Positions 23,739 to 31,185 of a stretch of DNA of 32,721 nt are shown here, piece after piece. Both the position numbers and the translations under genes were made by a program. The notes beneath the pieces were generated by a model, which saw only the letters and a program-made list of their open reading frames with translations, made no database searches and was not told the DNA's origin. The DNA is taken from contig JAMPFR010000037.1 in the NCBI GenBank assembly GCA_023664365.1, positions 1 through 32,721 of the forward strand. The letters are read 5' to 3'. Each line of letters begins with the position of its first letter. The stretch's first letter is position 1. The DNA comes from Acetatifactor muris (GTDB lineage Bacteria; Bacillota; Clostridia; Lachnospirales; Lachnospiraceae).

Positions 23739-25118
23739 ATGACAATCAAAGAGCTTTTCATGCCGTCGGACATGACAGAGGGCAGGCCCTGGGAGAAAAT
23801 CGTTATTTTCACCATTCCCATGCTGATTGGAAACATTGCCCAGCAGCTTTACAACACGGTGGACAGCATTGTCATCGGCAAATATGTGGGAGACAATGCG
23901 CTGGCCGCAGTGGGAAGCGCCGCCCCCATTATGAATCTGCTGCTGGTGCTTTTTGTGGGAATTTCCGTGGGCGCCGGTGTTATGGTGTCCCAGTATTTCG
24001 GGGCGAAGCAGAGGGAAGAGCTGTCTGTTACCATAGGAAACTGTGTGACCCTGACAGGCATTGCGTCTCTCATCATCATGGTGCTGGGGGCGTTTTTGTC
24101 CCGGCCGCTGCTGGAGCTTCTGAACACTCCGGACTCCATTATTGACTGGTGCACCTCTTATCTGGTAATCCTGATGGTGGGCTGCGTGGGAAGCGCCTAT
24201 TACAATATCCTGTGCGGTATCCTGAGGGGGCTGGGGGATTCCGTATCGGCCCTGGTGTATCTTCTGGTGGCGACAGCTATCAATATTGTGCTGGACATTG
24301 TCTTTGTGGCAAATTTCAATCTGGGCGTGGCAGGCGTGGCCTATGCCACCGTGATTGCCCAAGCCGTGTCTGCCGTCCTGTGCTTCGTGCGGCTGATGCG
24401 GATGAAGGAGACCTTTGATTTTAGGGGAGAATACCTGAAGATGAGAAAGCGGTATTCCCTGGAAATTATCCGGCTGGGCCTGCCCTCCGGCATTAACCAG
24501 GCTATCTTTTCCCTGGCAATGGTAGTGGTGCAGTCCCTGACTAACAGCTTCGGGGAAATGGTGATTGCGGCAAACGTGATTATCATGCGTGTGGACGGTT
24601 TTGCCATGATGCCGAATTTTTCCTTCGGCACAGCCATGACTACCTATGCAGGGCAGAATGTAGGGGCACAGCGCATGGACAGGGTAGAGCAGGGTACGAA
24701 GCAGGGGACGCTGATTGCCGTTGCCACCTCCACGGTGATTACCCTTATGATTCTGCTGTTCGGCAGGCATCTTATGGCAATTTTCAGCGATACGGAGGAG
24801 CTGGTGCTTTTGAGCGCCAATATGATGAAGATTCTGGCGGCGGGCTATATCGCCATGGCGGTAACCCAGAGCCTGTCGGGAGTGATGCGGGGCGCAGGCG
24901 ACACTACCACGCCCATGTGGATTTCCCTGATTGTCACTGTGCTGATCCGGGTGCCTCTGGCCTATGGAATTGCGTTTCTTACCAGAACGCCGGAGCTGCC
25001 TAACGGCCGGTATGAGTGCCTGTGGATTTCCCTTCTGCTCAGCTGGGTGCTGGGGGCCGCCATTACATATATCTGTTATCGGCGGGGAAAATGGAAGGAG
25101 AAGTTTAGCAAATCTTAA
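23739..25118 (+). CDS. MATE family efflux transporter
   Basis: A 459-aa inner-membrane exporter with twelve hydrophobic segments and the family blocks IPMLIGNIAQQLYNTVDSIVIGKYVGDNALAAVG and TTYAGQNVGAQRMDR, plus SLSGVMRGAGDTTTPMW in the last third. It is complete and of normal length. AAGGAG lies 9 bases before the ATG. It is only moderately similar to the MATE protein at 2207-3565 (shared QQLYN..DS..VGK.VG.NALAAVG), so this is not a recent duplication. It likely exports organic cations or drugs; substrate unknown. Confidence 0.93.
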   Translation: MTIKELFMPSDMTEGRPWEKIVIFTIPMLIGNIAQQLYNTVDSIVIGKYVGDNALAAVGSAAPIMNLLLVLFVGISVGAGVMVSQYFGAKQREELSVTIGNCVTLTGIASLIIMVLGAFLSRPLLELLNTPDSIIDWCTSYLVILMVGCVGSAYYNILCGILRGLGDSVSALVYLLVATAINIVLDIVFVANFNLGVAGVAYATVIAQAVSAVLCFVRLMRMKETFDFRGEYLKMRKRYSLEIIRLGLPSGINQAIFSLAMVVVQSLTNSFGEMVIAANVIIMRVDGFAMMPNFSFGTAMTTYAGQNVGAQRMDRVEQGTKQGTLIAVATSTVITLMILLFGRHLMAIFSDTEELVLLSANMMKILAAGYIAMAVTQSLSGVMRGAGDTTTPMWISLIVTVLIRVPLAYGIAFLTRTPELPNGRYECLWISLLLSWVLGAAITYICYRRGKWKEKFSKS

Positions 25119-25119
25119 G

Positions 25120-25148
25120 TTGTTATTAACGGACGGAAGAGGTAAAAT
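25120..25148 (+). promoter_or_regulatory. promoter for the LTA-synthase-like gene
   Basis: TTGTTA (25120-25125), 17-base spacer, TAAAAT (25143-25148), immediately after the MATE stop and 67 bases before the ATG at 25215. Confidence 0.5.
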
Positions 25149-25214
25149 ATATCCGGTAAATTCTTTTGGTAAGTTTTATCCGGAAGACACAGAACAAAGG
25201 AAGAAGGCAGGATT

Positions 25215-27374
25215 ATGACCGTCTGGTTTATTTATGCCGGAATACTGATCTACATGGAAACAGTGTTCCATTTCGGATGCTTCGGACTGCAGGGCTTCAA
25301 CCCCGTTTTTTCCCTGGGGCTGGTTGCGCTGATTGCGGCAGTGCAGGCATTTATCGGCGGATGCTTTTCCGAAAAAGGGGAGAAACGGGCGTCCAGGATT
25401 ATGTTATGGCTGCAGTATGCCGTTTTTGCCGTACAGGCAGTTTATTATCACATATTTAAGCAGCCCCTGCAGTTGAGAATCATGTTTGAGAGCGGAGCGG
25501 ATGCGCTGACAAATTACTGGCGGGAGGCGTTGACGGGGCTGCTGCAGACACTGCCGCTGCTGGTACTGCTCATGCTGCCCATACTGGGCCTTGAGGCGCT
25601 GAGAAAGCTGGGAAAATGGCGGTACAGGCCGATGCACGGCATAAAGAAGCTGCGTATGGGGCTGATTGCCTGGATATCTTTGACTTACTGCATCTGCGTT
25701 ATTATGATCGGAAATATCACACAGGCAGCCTATGCCGAGGAGTACAGCGAATATTATGACCCGGAGACGGTTATGCGCAATATGGGCGCTATTGCCATGG
25801 TGCAGCGGGACGGGTTTTACGAGATTCAGAACCTTTTTGACAATCTGTCCCGCCGCAGGGAAGCTTCCCGGGCTGTGTCCGGCAGCAGCATGGCGGATAC
25901 GGGCCTGTCCGGGGCGGATGCGGTTTCTGTGGAAACGGTATCGGGAAATACTGCGTCGGCCGTGGAAGAGGACAGCGCCGCCGAACAGAATATGAGAGGA
26001 GCGGAGGAAGAGCCGGAAATACCTGAGGAGGCACCGGAAACGCCTGAGGAAGAGCCGGAGCCGGATACGTCTCCCAACGCATGGGAAATTGATCTGGCAA
26101 AGCTGGCGGAGCTGTCTCAGGACAGCAAGGAGGAAAAGTGGCTGGCGGACTATATTGCAGGACTGACCCCCACCAACCGCAATGAATATACGGGTATGTT
26201 TGAGGGCTATAATCTGATTTTTCTCACGGCAGAGGGATTTTCCACCTATGCCGTTCGGGAGGATTTGACGCCCACATTGTACAAAATGGTGAATTCTTCC
26301 TTTGTGTTCAACAATTACTATGTTCCGCTGTGGCAGACCAGCACCAGCGACGGCGAGTATGTGAACTGTACGGGACTGATTCCGGACGGGCAGCACAGTA
26401 TGAAAAAAAGCGCGGTGAATGATATGTACTGCTGTCTTCCCCGGTTCTTTTCGGAGGAGGGCGTTTACTGCAGGGCATACCATAATAATACCCTGTCTTA
26501 TTATGACCGTTATCTGTCCCACCCCAACCTGGGATATGACTTTAAGGCCATCAAGCTGGGAAAGGGCCTTTCGGAGGAAGAGTGGGGAGACCAGCTTTTT
26601 ACCGTGGAAACGCCGGACGCATGGCCGGGCTCTGATTATGAGATGATGGTGGGGACCGTGGACGAATACATCAATGACGACAGGTTTCATGTGTATTACA
26701 TGACGGTTTCCGGGCATATGAATTACGATTTTAAAGGAAACAGGATGTCCTCCTGGAACAAGGAGGCGGTGGCGGATCTGGATATGTCCGAGAATGCCAG
26801 GGCATACATTGCCTGCAACATCGAGCTGGATAAAGCGCTGGAATATCTGCTGGATCGACTGGAGCAGGCGGGAAAGCTGGAAAATACGGTGATCTGTCTC
26901 AGCGCGGATCACTATCCCTATGGGATGACGGAGGAGCAGTATGAGGAGCTGGCGGGAAAGGATTTGTCTCAGGATATGGATACCTACCGCAACAGCCTGA
27001 TTTTGTGGAATGCAGGCATGGAGGAGCCTGTGTATGTGGATAAGGTCTGCTGTTCCGTAGACATACTGCCCACGCTGCTGAATCTGTTCGGCTTTGACTT
27101 TGATTCCCGTATGTATGCGGGAAGGGATATTTTCTCCGAGGCCGAAGGCCTTGTAATTTTCAATGACAGGAGCTTTGTCAGCGATACGGTGGCCTACAGC
27201 AGGAAGCAGAAGACCACCACCTGGAAGGATGCGCTTTCGGAGGAAGAGCAGGAAGCATACATGAGTGCGGCAAAGCAGGACGTGAAGGACAGATACCAGT
27301 TCAGCGCCTATATCCTGCGCAATAATTATTATAATCTGATTCGACAGTGTATCACGGAGGAATCTGTATATTAA
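25215..27374 (+). CDS. LTA synthase family sulfatase-fold membrane protein
   Basis: A 719-aa protein with five N-terminal hydrophobic segments (within 1-170) and an extracellular sulfatase/phosphotransferase domain from about residue 330. The metal site is intact: Glu340 in FLTAEGFS, the QTSTSDGEY motif with the likely catalytic Thr377, His501 in VSGHMNYDF, and Asp565-His566 in LSADHYPYG. Relatives transfer glycerol-phosphate from phosphatidylglycerol to build lipoteichoic acid or decorate other polymers. Unusual is a Glu/Pro-rich, disordered insertion at about 215-288 (repeats of PE/EEPE) between membrane and catalytic parts. The purine-rich AAGGCAGGA before the ATG is a weak ribosome site. 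The long opposite-strand frame is a composition artefact. Confidence 0.9.
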   Translation: MTVWFIYAGILIYMETVFHFGCFGLQGFNPVFSLGLVALIAAVQAFIGGCFSEKGEKRASRIMLWLQYAVFAVQAVYYHIFKQPLQLRIMFESGADALTNYWREALTGLLQTLPLLVLLMLPILGLEALRKLGKWRYRPMHGIKKLRMGLIAWISLTYCICVIMIGNITQAAYAEEYSEYYDPETVMRNMGAIAMVQRDGFYEIQNLFDNLSRRREASRAVSGSSMADTGLSGADAVSVETVSGNTASAVEEDSAAEQNMRGAEEEPEIPEEAPETPEEEPEPDTSPNAWEIDLAKLAELSQDSKEEKWLADYIAGLTPTNRNEYTGMFEGYNLIFLTAEGFSTYAVREDLTPTLYKMVNSSFVFNNYYVPLWQTSTSDGEYVNCTGLIPDGQHSMKKSAVNDMYCCLPRFFSEEGVYCRAYHNNTLSYYDRYLSHPNLGYDFKAIKLGKGLSEEEWGDQLFTVETPDAWPGSDYEMMVGTVDEYINDDRFHVYYMTVSGHMNYDFKGNRMSSWNKEAVADLDMSENARAYIACNIELDKALEYLLDRLEQAGKLENTVICLSADHYPYGMTEEQYEELAGKDLSQDMDTYRNSLILWNAGMEEPVYVDKVCCSVDILPTLLNLFGFDFDSRMYAGRDIFSEAEGLVIFNDRSFVSDTVAYSRKQKTTTWKDALSEEEQEAYMSAAKQDVKDRYQFSAYILRNNYYNLIRQCITEESVY

Positions 27375-27388
27375 ATGAATCAAACCCC

Positions 27389-27417
27389 TTGACAAGGAGT
27401 GTTCAATAGGATACAAT
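27389..27417 (+). promoter_or_regulatory. promoter for the 27462-28300 operon
   Basis: TTGACA (27389-27394), 17-base spacer, TACAAT (27412-27417). Its position excludes the open-frame ATG at 27399 and supports the TTG start at 27462. Confidence 0.75.
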
Positions 27418-27461
27418 ATGTATCAGCAGGGATACTTTTTGAAAAAAGGGGGGAGATAATT

Positions 27462-28007
27462 TTGACTGTGGAATTGACATCGATTTTAAACTTAGATAAA
27501 ATTAACGTATCAGGGATGATTGCTCCGAAGCCGGAGAGGCTGAAATACTATGAGGAATACTATCTGGCGGAGGGGCGGTTTGCAAATGCCGTCATAGTGG
27601 ACGAGCACTGGAATATCCGTTCCGGCTATATGACATATCTGCTGGCAAAGAAGTATGGAGTAAGACCGCCTATTTATGAGGTTCGTGCGTCAAGGCCTCT
27701 GAAGAAGGTGGTGCGGGGCAGATATGTGCGTTATCCGGAATGGGAGCAGAGCTTTGCGGACGGACAGACTGAGGGCCGGAGGTCTAAAGGGAAGAGGTCT
27801 GCGGACAGAAGGCAGGATGTCTGGCTCTACACTCTGAAGGAGCCGGTGGTTCCCGGAGATATTCTGCGGGTTGAGACCCGGAACGGAGCGTCCAACATCC
27901 GGGTGGAGGCAGTGGAATATGTGGGAGAGGACGAAAGCTGTGCCGGTATGCGCAGGACCCTGAAGCACGTCAGAAAAAGAAAAAGTGTATTGGAGAGTGG
28001 AACATGA
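27462..28007 (+). CDS. hypothetical protein, 181 aa, coupled to an XRE regulator
   Basis: The start is TTG at 27462, 7 bases after AGGGGGGAG, and downstream of the promoter; the ATG at 27399 lies inside the promoter. The N-terminal half contains MIAPKPERLKYYEEYYLAEG and VIVDEHWNIRSGYMTYLLAKKYGV. The latter has the outline of a ParB/Srx N-domain (a D-x-x-G-x-I..G..R/Y..A...G pattern), but the usual GxRR residues are not conserved. The C-terminal half is very basic (EGRRSKGKRSADRRQ) and could touch nucleic acid. The stop overlaps the next ATG (ATGA), so expression is tied to the small XRE regulator. Function unknown. Confidence 0.75.
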   Translation: MTVELTSILNLDKINVSGMIAPKPERLKYYEEYYLAEGRFANAVIVDEHWNIRSGYMTYLLAKKYGVRPPIYEVRASRPLKKVVRGRYVRYPEWEQSFADGQTEGRRSKGKRSADRRQDVWLYTLKEPVVPGDILRVETRNGASNIRVEAVEYVGEDESCAGMRRTLKHVRKRKSVLESGT

Positions 28008-28300
28008 GAAAAGCAATGGATTATGTATTTACTATGGACAATCAGGAAATTTTAATCGAGGGACTTCAGAAGGAAACCAGGGCGCAGGTTATCGGAAATT
28101 ATGTGAAGTGCCGCAAGGACAAGAAGCTGACCCAGGACAATCTGGCACAGCTGTCCGGTATTTCACGGCCTAATATTACCCGGTTTGAGAGCGGCAAATA
28201 TAACCCTTCCCTGGAGATGATGGTGCGTATCGCGGCGGCCATGGATATGGAGGTACAGGTTACCCTTGTGAGGAAGAAGAAGGCAAATAAGAACGGATAA
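28004..28300 (+). CDS. XRE family transcriptional regulator, 98 aa
   Basis: A single XRE helix-turn-helix occupies residues about 28-85: VKCRKDKKLTQDNLAQLSGI, then SRPNITRFESGKYNPSLEMMVRIAAAM. It ends in a Lys-rich tail. An N-terminal extension of about 27 residues (IEGLQKETRAQVIGNYVK) precedes the HTH, as in HigA-like or antitoxin-type regulators. It shares ATGA with the upstream gene, an arrangement also seen in toxin-antitoxin operons; the upstream protein does not look like a known toxin, so this stays open. It probably controls the 27389 promoter. Confidence 0.88.
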   Translation: MRKAMDYVFTMDNQEILIEGLQKETRAQVIGNYVKCRKDKKLTQDNLAQLSGISRPNITRFESGKYNPSLEMMVRIAAAMDMEVQVTLVRKKKANKNG

Positions 28301-28338
28301 TATCTTTTGAGTTGAACCGCCTCACAACAGCCCGTTGC

Positions 28339-28367
28339 TTTACAGGACGTTTCGGTATGGGTACAAT
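28339..28367 (+). promoter_or_regulatory. promoter for the HTH-FlhA fusion gene
   Basis: TTTACA (28339-28344), 17-base spacer, TACAAT (28362-28367), 73 bases before the ATG at 28441, giving a short leader. Confidence 0.6.
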
Positions 28368-28440
28368 GTAAGCAGCAGAAAATACCGCGGGCCCTGAACG
28401 CTGTACGGCAGGGACGCAGAAAGGGTGGAAAGGCGGAAGG

Positions 28441-29190
28441 ATGAAAAAGGATAATCGCATTGCAGAGGTAATCAGTAAGGGCAGGCAGAACCTGAACATG
28501 ACGCAGGAGGAGTTTGCTTCAAGGCTGGGAGTGACGCCCCAGGCGGTGAGCAAGTGGGAGTGCGGCACGGGAATGCCGGACGTAAGTCTGCTTCCGGGAA
28601 TCTGCAGCGTGCTGAAAATCAGCGGAAATGCATTTCTGGGAACGGAAGAAAATCTGGTGGAAAGCAGCAGCCAGAAGATGGAGAGGGAAATCCGGGAGCT
28701 TATGTTTGCGGATCCTCTTGTATTGCAGTTCGGAAAGGATTTGATCTCCTGCTTTGTGGAAGGGGTACCCACCAACTATGTAAATAAGCGCAGAAAGAGT
28801 CTGGCTGCCGCCACGGGAATGTTGATGCCCATTCTGCGCCTTCGTGACCAGCTTAGCCTGGAACCGCTGGAATACCAGATACTTTCCTATGATAAGGTGT
28901 TGTTTCAGGGGAAGGCGGAGACCGCAGACGAGCAGGCTTTTCAGGCGCTGATTGACAAGACGGTGGAAATCTGTTACGAGAACTATGATACTATTTTAAA
29001 CAAGCAGCTGGTGAAAACCATAGTGGACAATGTGAAGGCTCTTTATCCGGGTGTGGCGGAGGGCCTTATTCCGGAACAAATCAGTTACCTGGAAGTATTG
29101 CAGTATCTTCGTAAAAGGATTAAAGAGACTCACAATATTCACGACATGATTCATATTCTGGAGGAACTGGAAAGCAGCCGTTTGGCCTAG
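28441..29190 (+). CDS. XRE HTH domain fused to a shortened FlhA-like cytoplasmic domain
   Basis: A 249-aa soluble protein. Residues 8-65 are an XRE HTH (MTQEEFASRLGVTPQAVSKWECG). Residues about 90-243 resemble the C-terminal cytoplasmic domain of FlhA/FHIPEP: DPLVLQFGKDLISCF, MLMPILRLRDQLSLEPLEY (compare the VVPxxRxRDNLxLxPxxY block of FlhA), then ALYPGVAEGLIPEQISYLEVLQYL and NIHDMIHILEEL (compare YPxxVEExVPxxLSLxxxQxVLxxLL and IRDLxTILEAL). The region between, about 80 residues in FlhA, is missing, and so are the eight membrane helices. GGCGGAAGG precedes the ATG. No flagellar export genes are nearby. It may regulate genes in response to a flagellar or other chaperone-cargo partner (inference). 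Confidence 0.82.
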   Translation: MKKDNRIAEVISKGRQNLNMTQEEFASRLGVTPQAVSKWECGTGMPDVSLLPGICSVLKISGNAFLGTEENLVESSSQKMEREIRELMFADPLVLQFGKDLISCFVEGVPTNYVNKRRKSLAAATGMLMPILRLRDQLSLEPLEYQILSYDKVLFQGKAETADEQAFQALIDKTVEICYENYDTILNKQLVKTIVDNVKALYPGVAEGLIPEQISYLEVLQYLRKRIKETHNIHDMIHILEELESSRLA

Positions 29191-29247
29191 CACATTATTG
29201 ACTTTGTACCAATGTTTATATAAAGGTACCTATATAAAGATACAGAA

Positions 29248-29297
29248 GAGGGCGTCGATTCATCAGCTGCTTTCAGCAGGGAATCAATGCCCTCTTT
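29248..29297 (+). terminator. terminator after the HTH-FlhA gene
   Basis: GAGGGC...GATTC pairs with GAATC...GCCCTC (14-bp arms with G-U pairs and one mismatch), capped by an inner CTGCT/AGCAG stem, then TTTG. It lies about 58 bases past the stop. Confidence 0.65.
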
Positions 29298-29304
29298 GTT
29301 CATG

Positions 29305-29339
29305 ACAATAGAATTTTTGCGAAGCGTGAATTCTATTGT
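29305..29339. repeat. 11-bp perfect inverted repeat between convergent genes
   Basis: acaatagaatt and aattctattgt around a 13-base loop, between the FlhA-fusion terminator and the stop of the leftward 81-aa gene. It may serve as terminator for that gene, although no long T run follows leftward. Confidence 0.5.
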
Positions 29340-29365
29340 TTACATCAAACGGCGCAGTTTTGGTT

Positions 29366-29611
29366 TTAATCCTGATCCTCTGTGTCCGGCTGAAGGTATT
29401 CGGACAGAACAGAGTAATCATCCTCGTCTGTACAGACTATTTTAGCCTGCTGCAATTCTCCCGGTTTGCATACAGAGACGACCACATACCGGGAAAGCAG
29501 GGACTTTACGTTTAAAATATCGCCCTCGTGCGTGTGAAAAAAGACATCCCCGGAGCATTTTTCCGTGGCGGCAAGGAATTCGGATACATCAACGGTTTCT
29601 CTTAATTTCAT
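29366..29611 (-). CDS. small hypothetical protein, 81 aa
   Basis: An acidic, soluble protein: MKLRETVDVSEFLAATEKCSGDVFFHTHEGDILNVKSLLSRYVVVSV, then an acidic C-terminal tail DEDDYSVLSEYLQPDTEDQD. No known motif; the predicted fold is a short helix followed by strands. GGGGGGAG lies 7 bases before the ATG. A promoter at 29794-29766 gives a leader of roughly 145 bases containing four consecutive small hairpins, unusual for such a short gene. It is monocistronic and convergent with the HTH-FlhA gene. No function is inferred. Confidence 0.75.
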   Translation of the reverse strand: MKLRETVDVSEFLAATEKCSGDVFFHTHEGDILNVKSLLSRYVVVSVCKPGELQQAKIVCTDEDDYSVLSEYLQPDTEDQD

Positions 29612-29662
29612 GACTTTGCTCCCCCCCGAGTTTATTTCTCTTCTTATTTATAAATATAAACT

Positions 29663-29741
29663 CGAAAGCCCGTGCTTTCGCACTTTATGTTTGACTTCGT
29701 CAAACGCTTTCGCGTTATATACCCATGCTTCCTTTGGAAGC
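29663..29741 (-). promoter_or_regulatory. array of four short hairpins in the leader of the 81-aa gene
   Basis: Four perfect stems in 79 bases: 29663-29680 (7 bp, 4-base loop), 29689-29705 (7 bp, loop TTC), 29704-29715 (4 bp, GAAA tetraloop when read leftward) and 29727-29741 (6 bp, 3-base loop). They lie between the leftward promoter and the ribosome site, so would be transcribed. Confidence 0.6.
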
Positions 29742-29765
29742 GGCATTTGTTTTTCTTCTGCGGTT

Positions 29766-29794
29766 ATTATATCACACCCGTTGTAAAATGAAAA
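29766..29794 (-). promoter_or_regulatory. leftward promoter for the 81-aa gene
   Basis: Read leftward: TTTTCA (29794-29789), 17-base spacer, TATAAT (29771-29766). It is divergent from the 29813 promoter. Confidence 0.55.
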
Positions 29795-29812
29795 CTTTTT
29801 TTGCTGAATAAA

Positions 29813-29841
29813 TGGACAAAACGCTCTTTTAGATATAAAAT
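29813..29841 (+). promoter_or_regulatory. promoter for the DUF3048 gene
   Basis: TGGACA (29813-29818), 17-base spacer, TAAAAT (29836-29841), 42 bases before the ATG at 29884. Confidence 0.6.
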
Positions 29842-29883
29842 AGAGAGTATAACAGATAACAATGAAAGGACAGGAGTTCTATT

Positions 29884-31185
29884 ATGAAGAAAAAATTAGT
29901 AGCAGCACTTGTAATAGCCATGACTATGGGCGTCTTGGCAGGATGCGGTGACGGCGAAGGCGATCCGTCCTCCCCTGTTTCCGGGCTGAGCGGCTCGCCC
30001 ATTATAACGGGTGAGCCGGAGGGGGATTCATCTGAGGCTTCTTCTGATACGCCGGAGGAATCCACGCCGGAGGATGAGGGCGCCGATCTTGGCGACGGCT
30101 TGAAGTCCGGCGGTGAGACGCATACCATCGGAGCGAGGACGGAGGTAGACGGCAAGGTGCAGAGCCGGCTCACCGGAGAGTGGAAGGATGCGGCCATCGC
30201 CAACAGAAGGAATATGGCGATTATGATACCGAACAACAAACGGGGCGGCTATAAGGACAGCAGCCCGCTTATGAAGCAGTACGGTATCTCCTCCGCCAGC
30301 ATTATTTACGAAGCGCCTGTTGAGGGACGTATCACACGTCTGATGGCTGTCTTTGAGGATTATGACGATTTGGAATTTATCGGGCCGGTTCGTTCCAGCC
30401 GTGACTATTACATCCATGAGGCCATGTCCTTCGATTCTATTTATGTGAACTGGGGCCTGGCAATACCCTGGGTGGAGAAGCTGATAGAATCCAAACATAT
30501 TGACAACATCAGCACGGATCCGGTCATTGACAACAGTTACGACAGGGCGTTTGAACGGAATAAGGATCTGATGCCGGGGTCGGCCACAGAGTTTACGGGC
30601 GTACTGAATGTGCAGAAGTATACGGAAGGCGTGGAAGCCAGAGGCTATGAGAAGGAGTACAGAGATACCTTTGTCAAGACATTTGAATTTGCAGACGACG
30701 GATATCTGGCAACCTATGACGATTTCCCTGATGCTACGAAGGTATATCCCGGCGGCGGACAGACAAACTCCGGCGGTTACGGCAGTCACAAGCCCTGCTT
30801 TGAGTACAATCCGGAGGACAGGCTGTATTACAGAAGCCAGTGGGGTGAGCCCCATACCTGTGGAAAGACCGGGGAACAGCTGACTGTAACCAACGTTATT
30901 TTTAAGGTTTGTCATGGCTCCAGAAAAGAGCCCAATAATCCGAAGAGCGACTATCTTGACTTTGTGACGGATGGCAGCGGCAATGCATATGTGTTTACCA
31001 ACGGTAAGGTGATTGAGGGTACATGGGAGCGCAAGGGTGCAAGCGATCCCAGCTATGGTAACTACTTTAACCCGAATCCTACCATCTATTACGACAAAAA
31101 TGGCAATGAAATCGTGCTGAACCAGGGAAAGACCTGGATTTGCTGTATCTGGGATGATTATGAAGAATGGGTTTCGTGGGAATAA
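29884..31185 (+). CDS. DUF3048 (YerB-like) lipoprotein
   Basis: A 433-aa lipoprotein with lipobox LAGC (Cys21), then a Ser/Pro/Glu/Asp-rich linker to about residue 85. The DUF3048 N-terminal domain follows: MAIMIPNNK, SSASIIYEAPVEGRITRLMAVFEDYDDLEFIGPVRSSRDYYIHEAMSFDSIYVNWG. The C-terminal domain includes VTNVIFKVCHGSRKEPN, a GNAYVFTNGKVIEGTWERKG hairpin and IVLNQGKTWICCI. YerB-type proteins are surface lipoproteins of undefined activity. GGAG lies 7 bases before the ATG. The gene overlaps the start of the DUF3810 gene by about 26 bases, so the two products are probably made together. Confidence 0.9.
   Translation: MKKKLVAALVIAMTMGVLAGCGDGEGDPSSPVSGLSGSPIITGEPEGDSSEASSDTPEESTPEDEGADLGDGLKSGGETHTIGARTEVDGKVQSRLTGEWKDAAIANRRNMAIMIPNNKRGGYKDSSPLMKQYGISSASIIYEAPVEGRITRLMAVFEDYDDLEFIGPVRSSRDYYIHEAMSFDSIYVNWGLAIPWVEKLIESKHIDNISTDPVIDNSYDRAFERNKDLMPGSATEFTGVLNVQKYTEGVEARGYEKEYRDTFVKTFEFADDGYLATYDDFPDATKVYPGGGQTNSGGYGSHKPCFEYNPEDRLYYRSQWGEPHTCGKTGEQLTVTNVIFKVCHGSRKEPNNPKSDYLDFVTDGSGNAYVFTNGKVIEGTWERKGASDPSYGNYFNPNPTIYYDKNGNEIVLNQGKTWICCIWDDYEEWVSWE

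Noticed and set aside
23607-24770. A 387-codon leftward open frame
   Set aside because: Antisense to the MATE gene with extreme His/Gln content; composition artefact.
25404-27416. A 670-codon leftward open frame
   Set aside because: It is antisense to the LTA-synthase-like gene, rich in His/Arg/Ile/Gln as expected from reverse reading of codon-biased DNA, and has no ribosome site or motif.
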